NCBI GenBank assembly: GCA_907165275.2
Contig: OU015662.1
Coordinates: forward strand, 2,115,501-2,179,500
DNA: 64,000 bases
DNA from: Zygaena filipendulae
Taxonomy: Eukaryota; Arthropoda; Insecta; Lepidoptera; Zygaenidae
Direction: 5' to 3'
Shown: positions 37,405 through 49,130 of the stretch, piece by piece
Layout of the letters: each line of letters starts with the position of its first letter
Numbering within the stretch: position 1 is the stretch's first letter
Translations under genes and position numbers: made by a program
The notes under the pieces: model-generated
What the model was told of the DNA's origin: nothing
The model's input: the letters and a program-made list of their open reading frames with translations, nothing else
The model's database searches: none

Positions 37405-38974
37405 AATAGAATAGAATAGAATAGAATAGAATAGAATAGAATAGAATAGAATAGAATAGAATAGAATAGAATAGAATAGAATAGAATAGAATAGAATAGA
37501 ATAGAATAGAATAGAATAGAATAGAATAGAATAGAATAGAATAGAATAGAATAGAATAGAATAGAATAGAATAGAATAGAATAGAATAGAATAGAATAGA
37601 ATAGAATAGAATAGAATAGAATAGAATAGAATAGAATAGAATAGAATAGAATAGAATAGAATAGAATAGAATAGAATAGAATAGAATAGAATAGAATAGA
37701 ATAGAATAGAATAGAATAGAATAGAATAGAATAGAATAGAATAGAATAGAATAGAATAGAATAGAATAGAATAGAATAGAATAGAATAGAATAGAATAGA
37801 ATAGAATAGAATAGAATAGAATAGAATAGAATAGAATAGAATAGAATAGAATAGAATAGAATAGAATAGAATAGAATAGAATAGAATAGAATAGAATAGA
37901 ATAGAATAGAATAGAATAGAATAGAATAGAATAGAATAGAATAGAATAGAATAGAATAGAATAGAATAGAATAGAATAGAATAGAATAGAATAGAATAGA
38001 ATAGAATAGAATAGAATAGAATAGAATAGAATAGAATAGAATAGAATAGAATAGAATAGAATAGAATAGAATAGAATAGAATAGAATAGAATAGAATAGA
38101 ATAGAATAGAATAGAATAGAATAGAATAGAATAGAATAGAATAGAATAGAATAGAATAGAATAGAATAGAATAGAATAGAATAGAATAGAATAGAATAGA
38201 ATAGAATAGAATAGAATAGAATAGAATAGAATAGAATAGAATAGAATAGAATAGAATAGAATAGAATAGAATAGAATAGAATAGAATAGAATAGAATAGA
38301 ATAGAATAGAATAGAATAGAATAGAATAGAATAGAATAGAATAGAATAGAATAGAATAGAATAGAATAGAATAGAATAGAATAGAATAGAATAGAATAGA
38401 ATAGAATAGAATAGAATAGAATAGAATAGAATAGAATAGAATAGAATAGAATAGAATAGAATAGAATAGAATAGAATAGAATAGAATAGAATAGAATAGA
38501 ATAGAATAGAATAGAATAGAATAGAATAGAATAGAATAGAATAGAATAGAATAGAATAGAATAGAATAGAATAGAATAGAATAGAATAGAATAGAATAGA
38601 ATAGAATAGAATAGAATAGAATAGAATAGAATAGAATAGAATAGAATAGAATAGAATAGAATAGAATAGAATAGAATAGAATAGAATAGAATAGAATAGA
38701 ATAGAATAGAATAGAATAGAATAGAATAGAATAGAATAGAATAGAATAGAATAGAATAGAATAGAATAGAATAGAATAGAATAGAATAGAATAGAATAGA
38801 ATAGAATAGAATAGAATAGAATAGAATAGAATAGAATAGAATAGAATAGAATAGAATAGAATAGAATAGAATAGAATAGAATAGAATAGAATAGAATAGA
38901 ATAGAATAGAATAGAATAGAATAGAATAGAATAGAATAGAATAGAATAGAATAGAATAGAATAGAATAGAATAG
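37405..38974. repeat. Perfect pentanucleotide array (AATAG)314
   Basis: 1,570 bp of uninterrupted 5-bp repeat, every unit identical as written. The right flank, aatagaaaaacgtttatttg-atacc, resembles the aatgaaaaacactttattga tail at 48391, so the array probably grew from the 5-bp repeat tail of a retroposon. Long frames (FYSIL repeats) on the minus strand are artefacts of the period of 5. Confidence 0.97.
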
Positions 38975-39115
38975 AAAAACGTTTATTTGATACCATAAAG
39001 ATAAATACAAGCGTGAGTCTTAAACTAGAATACTTGGTACCAAAATGGCTGCCACTCAGCATTATGCTGTGGCACTAAGTTCCACGACGCTGATTTTCAG
39101 TGGCGACCGTAGAAG
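38975..39115 (-). repeat. Probable retroposon body next to the AATAG array
   Basis: aaaacgtttatttgatacca, ggtaccaaaatggctgccac, cagcattatgctg and gctgattttcagtggcgacc follow the array; cagcattatgctgagc recurs at 40815. The boundary on the far side is unclear. Confidence 0.4.
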
Positions 39116-39597
39116 GGGGGAGATGGCTTCACACTACCAATAAGACCGTCCACAATCTGCATTTCTTAGTTTCAAAAATAATGAGACATATTTTGTCATC
39201 ACGTGCGTTGAAATAACTATCTTTATATATACCTTCGGTGACTGCCAAGAGATTTGAGGAAAAATTCACCAGAAACTACTGTTTCAAACCGCAGAATAAC
39301 AAACGAGGCTAGTAAAAATACATTTAAGTATTGTAATTTGTTATCTACTCAAATGAACTATGTGCGAAAAGCCATAAAAGGAGAAAAATTCGGCAGCAGT
39401 AGGCGTTTTGTTGTTAGTAGGTGCTTAATCGAAATAAAACGTTATTGAAGGGCGACCCCCTCTGCTAAAACTATATTTACATTATAATCATACAATATTA
39501 TAATGAATACAGGACTCTAACCCATTGATGAAAAAGTTACCTATATTTTCATATTGTTACAATGATTCACCGCTCAATCCAGTGGTTAACTGGTAGA

Positions 39598-39668
39598 AAA
39601 TGCCGCAAGGCATTAAGTTCGCCATTTGTAATTTTAGTTGTGCAATAAATAATTAACAAATAAATAAT
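39598..39668 (+). repeat. LINE 3' tail fragment
   Basis: gccgcaaggcattaagttcg-ccatttgt and gtgcaataaataatta; same end as at 35990. Confidence 0.55.
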
Positions 39669-40029
39669 GCGTTTAATTATTAATTATTAGGAATTTTAAG
39701 TTTTCTTTTTGTGTAGTTTTTTGGCAATAAATGGTTTTTTATTTATTTATTTATTAAGTGCCTTACCTCACACCCCTCCCCTGCTAAAAATTTTACACTT
39801 TTTCTATTCAGCATCTATGGCGTCTCTTATTGGTTGAATACTGTAACTGTGACGTCACACGTATTCACCGGGACGATAAGAAATTTTGTTGGTTATAAAA
39901 CTTTAGAAGCTCAATCAAGTCAATGCAAGTCGTGTTGCGTCGCGTCACTGCGGGCAAAGAATAGTAACTATATATTACTACGTAAAGAAGTGACACTCCG
40001 CCACCGTAGTGGTAAATTTAGTGGTGACT

Positions 40030-40095
40030 AGCAGGCTATCCGGCACGGTTTCACCGAAGTTCCCGCGGCATTGATCCATACAAACTTTGCAACCT
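40030..40095 (-). mobile_element. Helitron-like 3' fragment, subfamily B
   Basis: ggctatccggcacggtttca, gttcccgcggcattgatcca-tacaaactttgcaacc; the rest is missing. Confidence 0.5.
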
Positions 40096-40159
40096 ATTTA
40101 ACTATTTATTCACATTCATAACATGACAATCCATAGACCAAATCGTAATGTAATTCAAT

Positions 40160-40690
40160 CAGAGGCCAACAAAAATTGGTTGTTAAGCAACTCGCGTTGA
40201 TTTCGGACATCTTCGGACATTTTCGGACCGGTTTATAGTGCTTTCGTTCGAGTGTCGCATTAACCTTGAATTAACCAATTAGCGTGCATTTCAACCCGCC
40301 TCCCCCGTACCGCTTAGACTTTTGTCTGAAATGTTTGGATGCAGAAGTACATACATTAAAGGCGTCTATTGGGCTGTGTGGTCGCTGGCCGCACCCCAGC
40401 GCGAGCCCTACGCCACACATACACTGAACGTGTGCAGACACGCCGCCCGCTGCTGTAGTAGTGGGGTGTTCAAACTGTTCAATCGGTCCGCTTGTATCGT
40501 CTGTCGCAGGTGTGATGCGGGTGTCGAACCGTACAGAGGAAGTCGCTTCCGTTCCGTGCCGGGGCGCAGCGCGGCGTGCGTCGCTCGAGCCACATTATTC
40601 ATAAGTCTGGCCGCACCGACGAAAACTTCCGCTCGAAAGATACACGCTGAAACTTCCCAGAATCCGCCGCTGCGGCTAGGGTGACCAGGT
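40160..40690. other. Large GC-rich island, possible promoter or conserved element
   Basis: The longest CpG-rich, repeat-free stretch in the window (ctggccgcaccccagcgcga, gacacgccgcccgctgctgt, gccggggcgcagcgcggcgt). Short duplications: ttcggacatcttcggacatt-ttcggacc at the left; ctggccgcacc twice. A 120-codon frame (40322-40684) is open, but its Cys/Arg-rich translation resembles no family and follows base composition. It might hold the 5' end of a gene outside the window. Confidence 0.4.
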
Positions 40691-41575
40691 TCTGTGGGTT
40701 TCTTAAGGACACCTTATATTGTATCAATTTATTTAGTTAAGTTCACACAATAATTAACCGACTGAAAACCAGCGCTACCTCACACTATAAAATATATGAG
40801 ATGCTCGCATGCTCAGCATTATGCTGAGCCGAGACCATTTTGTCAACATTATTGTATTGTCTAGTCTTTCTTTCTTTTGTTCTTGTTTTTTTCTTCTAAT
40901 TAAACTCACTATACATTCAAAATTTAATATTTCAGTTTCATAGTTTAATAAATAGAGTTAAAATAAATAAAACACACATTTTAGCCAGAGTTTTAAATTG
41001 ATGCAAGTTATCTATTTCACTATAATTAACTGACATTAAATTATTGGTTTATTTTGAGTTAAGTTTATTTTGAGTAATGTGGATGCTGTAAATTATGAGA
41101 TACCTACCTTTTCTCTCGGATCTTGCTATCTTGTATATTTTTATTGATTGATTCCTTCAACAGATTGCTCTTTGATGGAGGAATAATAACAATAATGTCT
41201 CTACAGTGGAGGAATTATATTGAACTATGTTTTATTAATAATAATAATAATCACCAACTTTCTCAAATAATATGGAATAGAGTCTACTGTATTGCATACC
41301 TACTTCTTTCTTTTTCTCGATGTTCAGTTAGGTGATATGGTCACCCTACAAATGTCGAAACTAACTAATATTTTATTCTATTATATAGTTATTAATATTA
41401 TTGGAAATAACTTCAAAGCTATTCTGTTTAAATTACTGTGCTCGGGGCATAGATTTCTGATTTATACATGCATAACGAATACCTATAGAAGACATACTTA
41501 CAGAATGTAAAGTTAAACGAAGCACAGTCATATTATTGAAGGACGATTCAGTACTGTATTTCTAACTAATATAGG
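40691..41575. other. AT-rich intergenic DNA, nothing recognised
   Basis: Several frames of 60-72 codons (41123-41510) are AT-driven and unlike known proteins. Confidence 0.35.
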
Positions 41576-41579
41576 GTTA

Positions 41580-41780
41580 TCCTTACTATTATAAAATGTA
41601 AATGTGAGTTTGTGTTTGTTAGTTTGTTATCGCTTTCACACCTTAACAGCTAAACCGATCATCGTGAAATTTTGCATGCACATTGCCAGGGGTACAGAGA
41701 AGGACATAAGGTACTTTTTATTCCAGAATTCCCGCGAGAACTCCGAAAATGCCGCGAGTGAAACCGCGGGGAATAGCTAG
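41580..41780 (+). mobile_element. Helitron-like element, main subfamily
   Basis: tccttactattataaaatgt, gtgagtttgtgtttgttag, gaaattttgcatgcacattg, attcccgcgagaactccgaa, gccgcgagtgaaaccgcggg, CTAG|T. Confidence 0.78.
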
Positions 41781-41883
41781 TCTCTGTACGAGCCTTTTTA
41801 GACCGACTTTGAAATGGTTTCTGGTTTCTCACTGCTTGCGCTCACTGCCGTTCTGTGCTCATATTATTATTCTATATATCTTA

Positions 41884-42070
41884 CTAGCTAACCTGCGCGG
41901 TTTCACCCGCGGTAATTTCGGAGTTCCCGCGGAAATTCCAGGATAAAACCTTCCTCATGAATCACTCTATCTATTGGCGAAAACCGCATCAAAATCCGTT
42001 GCGTAGTTTTAAAGATTTAAGCATACATAGGGATATAGAGACAGAGAAAGCGACTTTATTTTATACTATG
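41884..42070 (-). mobile_element. Helitron-like element, subfamily F
   Basis: ctagctaacctgcgcggttt, ccttcctcatgaatcactct, aaaaccgcatcaaaatccgt, tttatactatgtagtgat. Confidence 0.68.
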
Positions 42071-42539
42071 TAGTGATGTACAGATTGTATAGACTATAAT
42101 AATAGAATAAGCAGATAACATATTAATCATCTTTAATATTGCGGCTTATGTAGGAGGCTCCAATATTTTATTATGATGTTTATACAACCTTTCGGCAATA
42201 GTCGATGCATTATGTAAGTAAAATAAATCCTCTTATGTCAAAGTGAGTAGGGGATGAAATGACGCACCCGAGGTTTGGGAGCTGTATCTTTAATAATGCA
42301 GTCTTTCGAAGCAACTCTCTTATAAGAGAGATATACCTACGTAATTTAATATTTATGACGAATATGCTTCATATCGGTAGAAAATGAGGTCGTAAAAAGT
42401 GCTGCGACCGGTCTAGATATGAATATAATGGTTGAATATTTATTATTCCCCTAAAGAAAGTAAGGATTTTAACAAAATAAACAACACACACACACACATA
42501 CACAATATCCATATTCCATACCTAAAGCTACACACACGC

Positions 42540-42705
42540 AAGCATGTACGATGGAGGGTGTTTTCTTTGTATGACGTAGGTATCCGATAAGAAAGGATTT
42601 TCCTAAATTCTACCCCTAAGGGGTGATAAGGGGGGTAAAGTTTGTATGGAACAATTCCGCGGGATCTCTGAAATTATCGCGGGTGAAACCGCGTGCAACA
42701 GCTAG
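42540..42705 (+). mobile_element. Helitron-like element, subfamily B, 5'-truncated
   Basis: atccgataagaaaggatttt, ctacccctaaggggtgataa, gtttgtatggaacaattccg, ttatcgcgggtgaaaccgcg, CTAG|T. Confidence 0.68.
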
Positions 42706-42708
42706 TGT

Positions 42709-42830
42709 TGGATAAAAAGTATGTTCAACTTTTTTTTTCCCGTGACAACGTGTGTGTATCATGATGGTCGGTTGAGTAGTTAAGGCGGGAAAGCGCAAAC
42801 AAACAAACCAAGACTCATTCATTAGGATTT
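42709..42830 (-). mobile_element. Helitron-like fragment
   Basis: ggataaaaagtatgttcaac, gacaacgtgtgtgtatcatg, gtcggttgagtagttaaggc; lacks the hairpin end. It directly follows the subfamily B copy in the opposite orientation. Confidence 0.55.
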
Positions 42831-42929
42831 TTTGCCATTCAAAGCGTTTGGGAATAGTTGTCTCACTGCAGGTACCTACGCGCGTTGTGGGAAAATAATG
42901 TTGTTGGTCATAGTGAATCAAAGTCCTCA

Positions 42930-43211
42930 TAGCATAGCAGAGTAGAAACCGTGATTCTGAACATTGAATATTTTCACCTAAAATTGAGAGGAAAAGAAGA
43001 GTAACCAAGACCAAAAAAAAATAGTTATTAAAATTATTTTCTGTCTGTCTGTCTGTTCGCGGCAATCCCCGCATCTACTGAACCGATTGTCATGCGGTTT
43101 TTAGCTTAGCCTGGAGCTACATAAAGGCTTTGTTTCATTGAAATCGGATGTCGGGAAAAAAGTTGTTGTATAAAAACCTTTCATGCGGGTGAAACCGCGG
43201 GGCACAGCTAG
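42930..43211 (+). mobile_element. Helitron-like element, subfamily D
   Basis: ttcacctaaaattgagagga, tgtctgtctgtctgttcgcg, cttagcctggagctacataa, ggatgtcgggaaaaaagttg, gcgggtgaaaccgcggggca, CTAG|T; inverted relative to 19441 and 28290. Confidence 0.75.
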
Positions 43212-43623
43212 TACATAATATAATATCACCGATAATAATATGATTGTATAAGGACTTTGTACAAAATTGTTTGTTTTATTCACCTACTTTACCCCGGTGG
43301 GTATGACAAGTTGAGAATGTTTGTGACGTTTGAGCGGAGGGGTTGTATTCAACGGATTATTGTGCAAGACTAACCTCCTCTGTACAGTTAGCAACCAAAA
43401 ATATTCACTCACCTTTGACTGTGGTTGAACCTTATTCCAGTAGTAATAAAGTTCAACAACTTTCTAATGTGCGTACTTATGATTCTGCTGCTCATTGTAC
43501 ACTGATTAATTTCGGTAAACCCTTTCTCTAACGATAAGCCACTGAAGCTATACCTAATATACCGAATTGAGTTAGATGGGGAAATGGAATAACCTGCGTC
43601 GGTTGTAAACCAGTTATTAATTA
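43212..43623. other. Intergenic DNA, nothing recognised
   Basis: A 62-codon frame at 43343 has no family resemblance; no shared repeat. Confidence 0.35.
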
Positions 43624-43850
43624 ATCTTTATAATAAAAATGAATCGCCAAATGTTTTGCTAAGTGCATAACTTCCAAACGACTGCACCAGATTGGATAAT
43701 TGTTTTTTTTTGTGTTCGTTATTGCCAGGACAAGGTTTATATAAAAGAAGTTTGGAGTTCCTGCGGGAATTCCGAAACTCACGCGGGGGTGAATCTCCGA
43801 AACGGTTGGACCGATATTGACGGGACTTTCACTGCTTTTTTCATTATACT
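43624..43850 (+). mobile_element. Helitron-like element, subfamily E, 3'-truncated
   Basis: atctttataataaaaatgaa, aacgactgcaccagattgga, ttggagttcctgcgggaatt, cacgcgggggtgaatctccg-aaacggttgg, cgggactttcactgct. Confidence 0.6.
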
Positions 43851-44664
43851 TAATTTCGATGGGTGCGATTAATTGATCTAGCTAGGTTTCATTTTTAGAA
43901 AACGTAGTTTTATCCGTGTTTTCAGGCAATGAAAAATGAGTGTTAGTTTTTCTACTTAACAACAGATGGCACTATTACACAACGATCGAAGCTCGGTGAC
44001 CCAGATATTTTTTATTAATAACATGTAAATACACGATGAAAGTTTTGAATTGAAATTTACTATGTAAGCATACTAAAGACGGGCTCTAAAATGCGTCTGT
44101 AGTAAATTTCAATACGAAAATTTCACCGTGTATGAATTAACAAAGGTTTCAATTGTTACTTTTTTCCTTATACGCTGTATAGTAATTCTAAGTTCATAAC
44201 AACATAAAGACTCGGTTTTCCCAACATTAGATACTCTTTTGTCGGCGTATATTCTTTAGCGAAACCACATAAAACACGTCGGCCTGTCGTGTAGCGTGCT
44301 CGCAAATCAAAAGCTGCTTACCTGCTGCTTTTATATCAAACAACTTACCTAGCCACCTACTCGCAGTGTCTTGTATTTTCCACATCTATTGTTGTAATTT
44401 AACCTCTGAAGCCTTTGTGTTGGGGTTCATAAAATAACTTTAGGTACTTTAATGAACTCACGTGCGTATCCAACTTATTTAACTGAAACTGTATCATATT
44501 TTATTAATGAGCTTTTGTTAGAAAAAGTAAAGATGAAAAAATATGAGGAATATTTTCATAAGATCAAAAAATAATGTTTGGACATTATCACGCAAACGCT
44601 ATTTCATCCAAAAGCTAAACATAGCTTGTTATACTTACTATGGGTACCTATTGTTACATCTTTA

Positions 44665-44897
44665 TCTTTATAAATAAAGAATGAATGTTTGTATGTCGCT
44701 CACCTGCGTTTCGAAACCACTGGTCTGATTGTGATGAAACTGTGGCGGCTTGTTTTGCCTGCGTCCGCAAAGGTTCTTGGTATAAAGAGATCCTGCGGGA
44801 GTTCCGAAATTCACGCGGGTGAATATCCGAAACTGTTAGACCAGTTTTGACGGGAATTTCACTGCTAATAATTACCTGATATTATAGGAAGTAAATT
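44665..44897 (+). mobile_element. Helitron-like element, subfamily E head
   Basis: tctttataaataaagaatga, gtttcgaaaccactggtctg, gcctgcgtccgcaaaggttc, cacgcgggtgaatatccgaa, cgggaatttcactgct; interrupted at about 44898 where the P1 element begins. A related head lies inverted at 53332. Confidence 0.6.
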
Positions 44898-45593
44898 ATA
44901 GTAGAGCGGCGAACTGAGAAAATTCCTTCTCTAAACCGAATCTCGTCGGTATCTCTTATGTATACCTACAACAGGTATGGATGTGTTCAGGGCGTTGTGT
45001 AGATTACGAAACTGCTTGTTGTAATGTTTTTTAGTGGTGGAGGGGATAGCAGTGACGTCATAAACATGGCCGCCAACGGTTTTTGTTTTTGTTAATTACA
45101 TCGCACCTATTAGGTCTATCTGATTGTGTATGGTGTCATTTGAAAGCTTATTAAATGTTCTTTAATTTATTTCCCGACATCTAAAGCGTATCTATTATAT
45201 TTAAAAAAATATTTGACAAAATATGATTTTTTTTAAGCGATTTCAAAAATATTCTCTTTTTACTGAGAAACCGCTACACTTACGGTAAATTTGTTTAATA
45301 TAAAAATTAAGTAAAATTTTATTACCTATTTAAAAATGCCAGTTTCATTAAAATAGGACTTAAAACAACTGAAATATGTCTCATTTTGTGGCGCAAGGAG
45401 CAAGATTTTGTATCGTAATCTTATAGAACTGCTGTTAGTTTGTCGCGCTAAAACTCGCAAATGGCTCGACCGACGTGAATATTTCTTTTTTATTGGGTTT
45501 TTAACTACCAGGAGAAGGTTTGTGTTAAAGAAAATTGGGAGTTCCTGCGGGAATTCCGAAATTCACGGGGGTGAAACCATGGGGCACAGCTAA
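44898..45593 (+). mobile_element. About 690-bp element P1, copy A (Helitron-type end)
   Basis: Starts atagtagagcggcgaactga and includes tagcagtgacgtcataaaca-tggccgccaacgg, gtggcgcaaggagcaag and ggctcgaccgacgtgaatat; ends cacgggggtgaaaccatggg-gcacagcta. Nearly identical DNA lies inverted at 47376. No frame encodes a recognisable transposase, so it is non-autonomous. Confidence 0.8.
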
Positions 45594-45677
45594 TGTAATG
45601 TAATGTAAAAATATGTCACATAAATCTTACTATATCATGCTGTTAACCAAACGTGCTTTCTTCATAATGCTGCCCTA

Positions 45678-45862
45678 AATCCTCACTATAAACGCGAAAG
45701 TGAGTTTGTGTGTTTGTTTGTTTGTTACGCTTTCACGCCATAACGGCTCAACCAATAACCACGAAATTTTGCATACACGTTTTAAGGGGTACATTTTATT
45801 GCGGAATTCCCCTGGGAACTCCGAAATTACCGCGAGTGAAACCGCTAACCGGGAGCAGATAG
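45678..45862 (+). mobile_element. Helitron-like element, main subfamily
   Basis: tcctcactataaacgcgaaa, gttacgctttcacgccataa, attaccgcgagtgaaaccgc; CTAG decayed to ATAG. Confidence 0.68.
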
Positions 45863-46984
45863 TAAATTATTAAATACCTACGTATAAGTTGCGTGTGTGC
45901 TATGTCAAGACTGAACAGTCAAAACAATAAGTTAGGTACTGTTATAAAAATATAAGCCAAAACTTATTATTTAATCATCAAAAAATGGACGAAACCTGGA
46001 TCTGAAAACAATTTTGAAAAATTAGTTAAGGGATTCGCCCACTGCTCTATTCAATACGAAATTCCGAACGGATGGCTTCGACAATGCACAAACTCAGTTT
46101 TAGCTTATTTTACACGAGAAGGGAGAAACACTGAGTTCTTTGGATTCTGGATCCTCTAAGCCCAAAACTGCAAAATTAATTGACGGTCAGGCGCTAATTC
46201 AAAATATACTCGTAGGTAAACCAAAAACTACCAAAAATTTGTGAAAATTTTTTTGAAGAACAATCGCAATCAAAACGAGATAAATGTGAAAACCGCATGT
46301 GCTTTTTGAACATACATAAAATCCGGGATAAGAGACAAGAGGAGTCCGTCTATTACTCCTGTGGAATATAAGATAACGGGCGCTACTACTCCTTTTCCAA
46401 CGAAATGGGACTAGTGTCGGCAACCTGAAGCGAGCTTATTAGGCGGTGTGAAGTTGGCCCAGTACCAGGGGCGTAAAATTATCAGTTAACCATTACTTAT
46501 TGCAGGATTATGACTATTTAGACATATTCTAGTTCTAGTTCTAGTTAGTTTTTGTCATAAATGTGTACGATCATACGAGGCACAAATTATCGTATGTTAA
46601 CGATAGTAATTATCGTACGGTTACGAATATCTTTATATTTTTCGGTCAATAAATTAAATCTTAATGAATTTCTTTCATAACATATTTCCGATCAAGCGGC
46701 AAAAGTTAGTAAAGTTAGTGAAGAAACAGAAACAATCTTCTAATGGTCACAAAACAACGCTTAGGGGATCCCGTAAACGTATGGGATGTCTGTGAAAACA
46801 GTAATTAGTGCTGGTTGTCGTACAGCAAAATGCGGCTGTATGTCAGGAAGGAACAGGAATGTTTGCAAGTCCTTTTGGAGATGAGATTTGTTCCAATCAA
46901 TACAATTTTTGTGTTCGAGATAGTTAAATAATGAATTTTAGCTTATTTTAACCCTATTATCATAATTGCCTGATACTAACAAAT
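45863..46984. other. Intergenic DNA, nothing firmly recognised
   Basis: No gene. Short palindromic clusters (46580-46625, attatcgtatgttaacgata) and a ttctag(ttctag)n run at 46530-46550. A 74-codon minus-strand frame at 46199-46423 is unlike known proteins. Confidence 0.35.
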
Positions 46985-47232
46985 ATTATATAAAATGCCT
47001 GCCATGTCCTAAATGATTGACTGACGGATCAACGCAAAGCCTGAACCGCTGATAGTAGAGACCTGAAACTTGGAAGGTGTGTTCTTTTTACGACATAGGC
47101 ATTCGATAACAAAGGATTTTTAAAAATTTGAACCCTAGGGGGACTAAAAGGGGTTGCAAAATTTGTATGAAACAATTCCGCGGGAATTTCGGAGTTCTCG
47201 CGGGTGCAGTGTGACCACGTGGGACAGCTATT
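46985..47232 (+). mobile_element. Helitron-like element, subfamily B, decayed 3' end
   Basis: aaatgattgactgacggatc-aacgcaaagcctgaaccgct, cataggcattcgataacaaa, aaggggttgcaaaatttgta, tctcgcgggtgcagtgtgac-cacgtgggacagcta; the hairpin is disrupted by an insertion. Confidence 0.62.
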
Positions 47233-47375
47233 ATTTTATAACAGTACTTATTGTTTTGATTGTTCACTATTAACACAGCACAATTGCAACTACAATTTAT
47301 AATTTATTTAAGGCAGTACTATGAAGAAAGCACTTCTGGTTAACAGCATGAATTAGTAATATTTATGTGACGTAA

Positions 47376-48056
47376 CTAGCTGTGCCCCACGGTTTCAGAT
47401 TCGGAATTCCCGCAGGAACTCCCAATTTTCTTTAATACAAACCTTTTCCTGGTAGTTAAAAACCCAATAAAAAAAGAAATATTCACGTCGGTCGAGCCAT
47501 TTACGAGTTTTAGCGCGACAAACGCACAGCAGTTCTATAAGATTACGATACAAAACCTTGCTCCTTGCGCCACAAAATGAGACATATCTCAGTTGTTTTA
47601 AGTCCTATTTTAATGAAACTGGCATTTTCAAATAGGTGATAAAATTCTACTTAATTTTTATATTAAACAAATTTATCGTAAGTGTAGCGGTTTTCTCAGT
47701 AAAAAGAGAATATTTTTGAAATCGCTTAAAAAAAAATCATATTTTGTCAAATATTTTTTTAAATATAATAGATACGCTTTAGATGTCGGGAAATAAATTA
47801 AAGAACATTTAATAAGCTTTCAAATGACACCATACACAATCAGATAGACCTAATAGGTGCGATGTAATTAACAAAAACAAAAACCGTTGGCGGCCATGTT
47901 TATGACGTCACTGCTATCCCGTCCACCACTAAAAAACATTACAACAAGCAGTTTCGTAATCTACACAATGCCCTGAACACATCCATACCTGTTGTAGGTA
48001 TACATAAGAGATACCGACGAGATTTTACAAAATCTGGTCTCCGCCGCTCTACTATT
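47376..48056 (-). mobile_element. Element P1, copy B (inverted relative to copy A)
   Basis: ctagctgtgccccacggttt, attcacgtcggtcgagccat, ccttgctccttgcgccacaa, ggcggccatgtttatgacgt-cactgctatcccg, ccgctctactat mirror copy A with only scattered substitutions. A hairpin/CTAG end sits at its left side. Confidence 0.8.
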
Positions 48057-48122
48057 AGGCTACTTTGGAGTTCCTGCGGAAATTCCAAAACTCGCGCGGG
48101 TGAAACCGTGGGGCACAGCTAG
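48057..48122 (+). mobile_element. Helitron-like 3' end, subfamily E, next to P1 copy B
   Basis: ggctactttggagttcctgc, ctcgcgcgggtgaaaccgtg-gggcacagCTAG|T. Points away from copy B, so the composite 47376-48122 has CTAG ends on both sides. Confidence 0.7.
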
Positions 48123-48127
48123 TATAT

Positions 48128-48309
48128 TATAAAACAAAGTCCTCCGTCGCGTCTCTCTCCTCTGTCTGTTCGCGATAAACTCAAAAACTACTGAACGGGT
48201 TTTCATGAAGTTTTCACCAATAGATAGAGTGATTGAAGAGGAAGGTTTATAATATATTTTATCGTGGGTTTCCCGCGGGAACTCTTTTATTCCCTCGAGG
48301 GATAGCTAG
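48128..48309 (+). mobile_element. Helitron-like element, subfamily F
   Basis: agtcctccgtcgcgtctctc, ctgttcgcgataaactcaaa, gattgaagaggaaggtttat, cccgcgggaactc, CTAG|T; the hairpin is reduced to ccctcgaggg. Confidence 0.65.
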
Positions 48310-48390
48310 TAACTGATATAACAACCCTAATTTTTGTACTTAAGACACTATATACTAAAAAATTTACTTAGAGGTAGACACTATTTGAAA

Positions 48391-48580
48391 TGAAATGAAA
48401 TGAAAATGAAAAACACTTTATTGAACACCACAAACAGTACAATAAAAATAAAAAAATTAAAAACAGAAAGTATTAAGTATTAACAGAAAGTATTTGATCA
48501 TCACATTGACGTTGATGCAGGAATCGAACCCGCGACACCTGTCGTAGTTGCGTTAACTAACCACTACAACAACCAAACTA
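48391..48580 (-). repeat. tRNA-derived SINE, minus orientation
   Basis: A tgaaatgaaatgaaaatgaa tail, acactttattgaacaccaca and ggaatcgaacccgcgacac (B-box complement), then aaccactacaacaacc. Family distinct from S1. Confidence 0.6.
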
Positions 48581-49011
48581 TGCTTTCCCAAATGTTTGAA
48601 CCTACTCGTCACTCTCGTTCCAATCACAAAAATATAACACATGCCGACACAAGTTTTGGTGCCGTAATTTTAGTACCTGATATTGATAGTACCTGGGCCC
48701 TTATTCACTATGACCAACAACATTCCTTGCCCATAACGCATTTCCAAACGGTCTAGATACCAAGATATCAGAAATTATTATTCTTTATGTCATAAGAAAC
48801 GTTGTAAATGTATTTTTTTTGTAGTAAAACTTCTTTGATTACAAGGAAAAGACAGTTTTTGCGGCGTCTTATCTTAGCGCGGCGTGTTATGGTCATAGTG
48901 AATAAAGGCCCTGATCCACTGATTTCAAATAGGTATTTTTTTTTTTTGGATCAGCTCTAGTTTTTGAGTTATTAAAAAAAAACTTAAAACTCCTCCTCCT
49001 CTCTCCTCAAT

Positions 49012-49130
49012 AAACGTGCCTTATGTCCTTTTCTGTACCCTTGACAATGTGTTTGCAAAATTTTATGTTGATTGGTTGAGTAGTTAATGCAAGAGAAGGT
49101 AACAGACAGAGTTATTTCACATACATAATG
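49012..49130 (-). mobile_element. Helitron-like fragment
   Basis: ccttatgtccttttctgtac, atgttgattggttgagtagt, aacagacagagttatttcac; no termini. Confidence 0.55.

Noticed and set aside
37250..39062. Two very long minus-strand open frames (555 and 586 codons) of FYSIL-type repeats
   Set aside because: They are the translation of the AATAG array; a 5-bp period without stops is open in every frame. No unique domain flanks it.
40322..40684. 120-codon frame in the GC-rich island
   Set aside because: Starts from a non-ATG codon as given; Cys/Arg content follows base composition, an opposite-strand frame overlaps it, and it matches no family.
42616..43074. 152-codon minus-strand frame
   Set aside because: It spans three different Helitron-like pieces; no coding gene crosses those boundaries.
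45985..46005. Hexapeptide MDETWI resembling part of a mariner transposase
   Set aside because: A stop follows at once and no neighbouring frame supplies other transposase motifs; too short to support.
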